A stretch of DNA of 64,000 nt. It comes from Zhengitettix transpicula. Lineage: Eukaryota > Arthropoda > Insecta > Orthoptera > Tetrigidae. Shown in pieces: positions 60,590 through 64,000 of the stretch. The notes under the pieces are model-generated. The model did no database searches. It saw nothing but the letters and a program-made list of their open reading frames with translations, and had not been told where the DNA came from. The DNA lies in NCBI GenBank assembly GCA_037074705.1, contig CM073593.1:58781501-58845500 (forward strand), given 5' to 3'. Within the stretch, counting starts at the first letter, position 1. Each line of letters begins with the position of its first letter. The translations under genes and the position numbers were made by a program.

Positions 60590-60690
60590 GCCTATGAGTC
60601 AGAAAAAATGTATTATCCTATTTAAAACATAATATTTAACAGACACAACGTTTCGTCCCTGACTGGCATCTCTTCAAGTGTACAATTTGA
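60590..60690 (-). mobile_element. single arm of a hammerhead foldback element (60.65 kb)
   Basis: A minus-strand ribozyme-like motif is followed by an AT-rich arm ending in CATTTTTTCTGACTCATAGG (about 60608-60590), the terminal block of the family. No inverted partner was found within several hundred bases, so this is a truncated or solo copy. Confidence 0.5.
60643..60681 (-). ncRNA. hammerhead ribozyme-like motif
   Basis: ACAC, then UUGAAGA (one core change), GCC/GG(G)A-type helix II, GAAA (60654-60651), CGUU and GUGU. ACAC pairs with GUGU in four Watson-Crick pairs, a different helix I from GCAC/GUGU elsewhere. The first core base U in place of C predicts weak activity. Confidence 0.5.
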
Positions 60691-63600
60691 TTTATTATAA
60701 AAAATTAATTATTACTTTTATATAATAAATTTTGTTTTAAATTGGATATTTATTAATTTTAAATAAGTTCATTAATAAAATTTTCATATAATGTTTAACA
60801 AATTACTTATACGAAGAAAAATTTATGTAAAGACAAACCATTCGTTTCATTCCCAATTTTTTAACCTCCTCAGCTGTTTTAATTCACAATATAAAAGAAG
60901 AAATAAGTAGTAAACATTTCTTAACTTCACGATACTTATCGAAATAAAAAACGTTTGAAAATAATAATGAATTTGAGTATAATTAACGTAATTTTGACCT
61001 TCATTTTGTCCATGACTTAATTCACTATAAATCACGATGATGATAACTTCCTGGTGACTGTAAAACTTGTCATAAAAATAAATAACTGATGTTTTAATTA
61101 ATGGATAATTTTAAATACGTACACTTTATAACTTACGTACGGTTCCAATATTTATTACATTATCTTCAGAGGTAGGAGATTCATTTTTCGTGCAACAACT
61201 TTGACGAAATTTTCCAAATACCTTCTTCTTCGTCCTGGCGTTTGTACCCGAACTCCGTGTTCCGACGATGGGTACATGCACCTCGCTGGCTATTTCCGTC
61301 AATATTTCTTGTTATCTCAATGATTAGCTGCTTTGAATACGCTCAGAATGTCCTTTTATCATTTCTCAGTGACCCACTGAGCACTGATCATTTTAACTTT
61401 ATATTGGGAATCGCATCATACCATCCTAATTGTCCAGCCGCATTAATTCGCACAGAACTACCGACTTTTACATTTAACCGATAAGCTTAAAATATTAATG
61501 AACGAAAATTTAATCAGTCTTACATGGATAAAATCCGAAAAAAATCAAGTCATACAAGTTCATATATATATATAGAAGGTTTTTTGTAATTGGTGTCCCA
61601 AACGGATAAGTTTGTCGCTCCATTAGCAAAAACTTGTATGAGAGTAGTGTTATATAAAAGTTTTCCATTTCTTTAATGTCGAGTTATCCCTACACTGTAA
61701 GGGTCTTCTGGGACGAATTTCACTTTCCGAACATCGGCACTAATGTGGTCTACTTCGCAAGGAACCGAGAGCATGTGATGCCAGGTACAAGGTAGATTCG
61801 CCTCAGCCACACCCTCCTGGGGCACAGGAAAATGCTGGATAAAAGGTGTAAAGGAAAGGCGGCAAAGTGAGGGTGGAGGCGGGGAATCTCCCTGAAACTT
61901 TGCAGCCTCTCACGCAAGCCTCGCGTAATGGCCCGGTCTAAAAATGTTTGTAACCTAAATAAATCCGTCACAAATAAAACACTTCAGCCTAAGCTTTTAT
62001 AGTTAGTGTTTACACCTTAATATACTTTACTTGACTAATCCAAATACCTGTTGCCCATCTGAATGTAATGGTTTCGTGTGTGAATTATTTTTTTTATTTT
62101 CGTTCGACGTAAAATTTAAGTTGTAAACTTAGAGACGTTCGTCTAAAAATGATTATACTCCATTTATATACTTGAGTGAAATAAATTAACACAAAACTAT
62201 AGAAAATGACTTAGAAGAAAAAGGTCATACTTTTCTAAAATTTGAATTCAAATATCTCAAATTCGCAATTGCGGGTATTTCTCTGAAAAAAAAATTGTAA
62301 CATATATGTGGCAGTTTTTTTACATAACCGGAACGTCACAGAAAAGTAGAAAATCTTGTCCAGGTTGGGTTCACAATGGGAGCTCCATTTATCGGTGCAG
62401 CGCGAAAAACGGTCTGGCCGTTTGAAAAATAGGATGCCGAACACCGAAATCGCTCACACACATCACTTAAAACGGAAGTGTTTCTCATATTTTTAATCCA
62501 GTGCTTCTACCCTCAATTTAATTGAATATATAAACGACTCCCTCAGTCAAAAATATAAAATTTTAATATTTGCATCAGCTGAGTAAATAGACATACTAAA
62601 ACCATGTCTCGCCTCGGATATAATAATTGTGTTGGTCAGAGATATCATTATTGGCAGAGCTGATTACAAATAAAATTCAGAATCAGTTTCTTTTTTAATC
62701 ATTATAACGTGCATAGTATTAAGGAAAGGACACACACATTTCCATTGTATAAAGAAACTAAACACAAGGTCACTCTATCAAAGAATGTCAGCATCATTTA
62801 TTTCTCAGAAAATTGTTCGGGAAAGAACAAATGTCCGGAACGTCTGGAGATAATTTATTACAATCTGCTGTTGGCGTTTCCTGGAAGGCAAACTTGATCA
62901 GAAGCACTTTGTCTTTCCAGATTTTATTCCATAACGGGAACCTTCCCTGCGGTCTTACGCTCTATATGGTTATAATATCTTATCTTTGTTCTAATAAATC
63001 GTACAGAAATTCTCTATATATGGTTCAAACTCTAAGGTATCTGATTTCAACTCATAATGATGCACTGCCCTATATTAAAATCGTGTTTGTGTAATTGATT
63101 ATATCGTTTTGTGTCCACACGACGAATAACGCATTCGGTACAAATGTTTACTCATGACCGTGTTTAATGCAGGTATTGCACCGACATATCGGAACTCACA
63201 TAGGTAATGTTTACGAACTAATGTTATCAGAAAATGTATTTCGGCTAATAAGGTTGTAAACCTTGCTAATGGGCGTTAACATAATATTATATAAATGCTT
63301 AAATTACTTCGGTAGTTCTTATTATGTACTCATCTGTGTGAATATTTATTTAAACGTTTAAATTTATGCATCATAAACTTCGTACGTCGTTCGTATTTTT
63401 TGACCTATTTAGTACTTCATGAGAAACGTTAATTATTTAACACACGGGAATGACACTCGCGTTACTACACATTAGGCTGCAGCAACTTCTGCGAGCAAGT
63501 AGATTTCTCTCATTATGGTAAAAGGCCACTTCTACAATTACTTTTCCCATTAAAAGAACCTGTGGTGGATTTTAGTTACGTGAGTCCGTAAGGTGTAGTC

Positions 63601-64000
63601 GATAATAGACTAGGAGGATTCCACAAATGCCAATGATTCGATTTAACGACTTACCTAGGACCAAACGTTAGCCCGGAACAAAAGAGAGAAGTAGAGAAGA
63701 GAAAGAGAGACGGAGAGAAAGAAATCCGGCAATAAACTAGTATTAAATCTGGTTCAAATGGCACCTTTAATGAGGGGATAATACGGACAAATTTTATAAC
63801 ACGTTAATTATAAAATAATTGTATTACTATGACTGAAAAAATACTTATTGTGATTTGTATCATTATTATTAATCCATTTTACCCTCCATAATTTTTTGCA
63901 GAGTTATTTTATTCATTTTAAGGTAGTCCTAAATCTCAGGATGTAATTATTTATAACAGTTTCCTGATCTCTTGCAACGTGAATCCATCTAGTCAGAATT
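60691..64000. other. non-coding DNA to the window end
   Basis: No gene is recognised. 61690-61950 is GC-richer with an unsupported 73-codon minus frame. At 61172-61135, minus strand, CTGAAGATAATG...GGAACCGTACG resembles a decayed hammerhead core (GGAAC in place of GAAAC). A purine-rich GA stretch lies at 63681-63722. Confidence 0.45.

Noticed and set aside
1..64000. CRISPR arrays, prokaryotic operons, ribosome binding sites, rRNA genes
   Set aside because: No regularly spaced direct repeats, no operon-like coding, and no rRNA motifs were seen; the sequence is eukaryotic in character.

Overview
The window reads as AT-rich, gene-free nuclear DNA from an animal, most likely an insect. The support is a mariner-type Tc1/mariner remnant, Jockey/CR1-like non-LTR reverse-transcriptase fossils, tRNA-derived SINE-like repeats, long (TA)n tracts, no bacterial gene organisation, and no open frame with convincing protein homology other than transposon pieces. 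A cockroach or termite source is possible from the general repeat style, but the sequence alone does not prove it. The longest open frames (about 150 codons) look like chance frames in locally GC-richer patches. Nothing here can be called a host protein-coding gene. The region is probably intergenic or lies inside a very long intron.

Layout. 1-8.3 kb: unique AT-rich DNA with (TA)n, one dispersed repeat copy and a SINE-like B-box. 8.3-9.15 kb: dead LINE reverse transcriptase on the minus strand. 11.05-11.3 kb: another RT fragment. 11.39-11.85 kb: an internally deleted mariner with both terminal inverted repeats and TA target sites. 14.97-15.66 kb: C-terminal part of a third RT, minus strand. 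17.84-18.06 kb: tRNA-derived SINE with a (TA)n tail. 20.3-20.6 kb: a fourth RT fragment. 26.6-28.5 kb and 47-58 kb: eight copies of a roughly 345-bp SINE-like repeat with an A-rich 3' end, in two 3'-end subfamilies. 35.64-35.70 kb: a pyrimidine tract followed by CAG|GTAAGT and, 32 bases later, a second donor-like GTGAGT. This is the signature of a recursive (ratchet) splice site or a microexon, so the window may lie in a giant plus-strand intron. 49.2-49.6 kb: a DDE transposase fragment, minus strand.

The most striking content is a dispersed family of short foldback elements, about 230-400 bp where boundaries can be proposed and longer where the two arms are far apart. Each carries one or two motifs that match the hammerhead ribozyme core: CUGANGA, a small helix II, then GAAA, then a minimal palindromic helix III (ACGU) and a cleavage-type H base. 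I count about ten loci, at roughly 19.9, 22.2, 34.4-35.1, 41.5-41.8, 43.8-44.0, 48.6-48.95, 52.7-52.95, 54.45-54.75, 55.6 and 60.65 kb. Six motifs have an exact CUGANGA with GAAA, using all four bases at N. Several loci keep helix I pairing with different sequences. The elements at 41.5, 43.8 and 57.4 kb are flanked by exact 13-14-bp direct repeats, as expected of target-site duplications. Type I hammerheads with tiny helix III are known from terminal repeats of Penelope-like retroelements. These copies encode no protein, so they look like non-autonomous relatives or ribozyme-bearing MITE-like elements that depend on machinery encoded elsewhere.

There is no operon or pathway to describe. The features interact only as layered insertions of mobile DNA in a large non-coding tract that may be transcribed as an intron.
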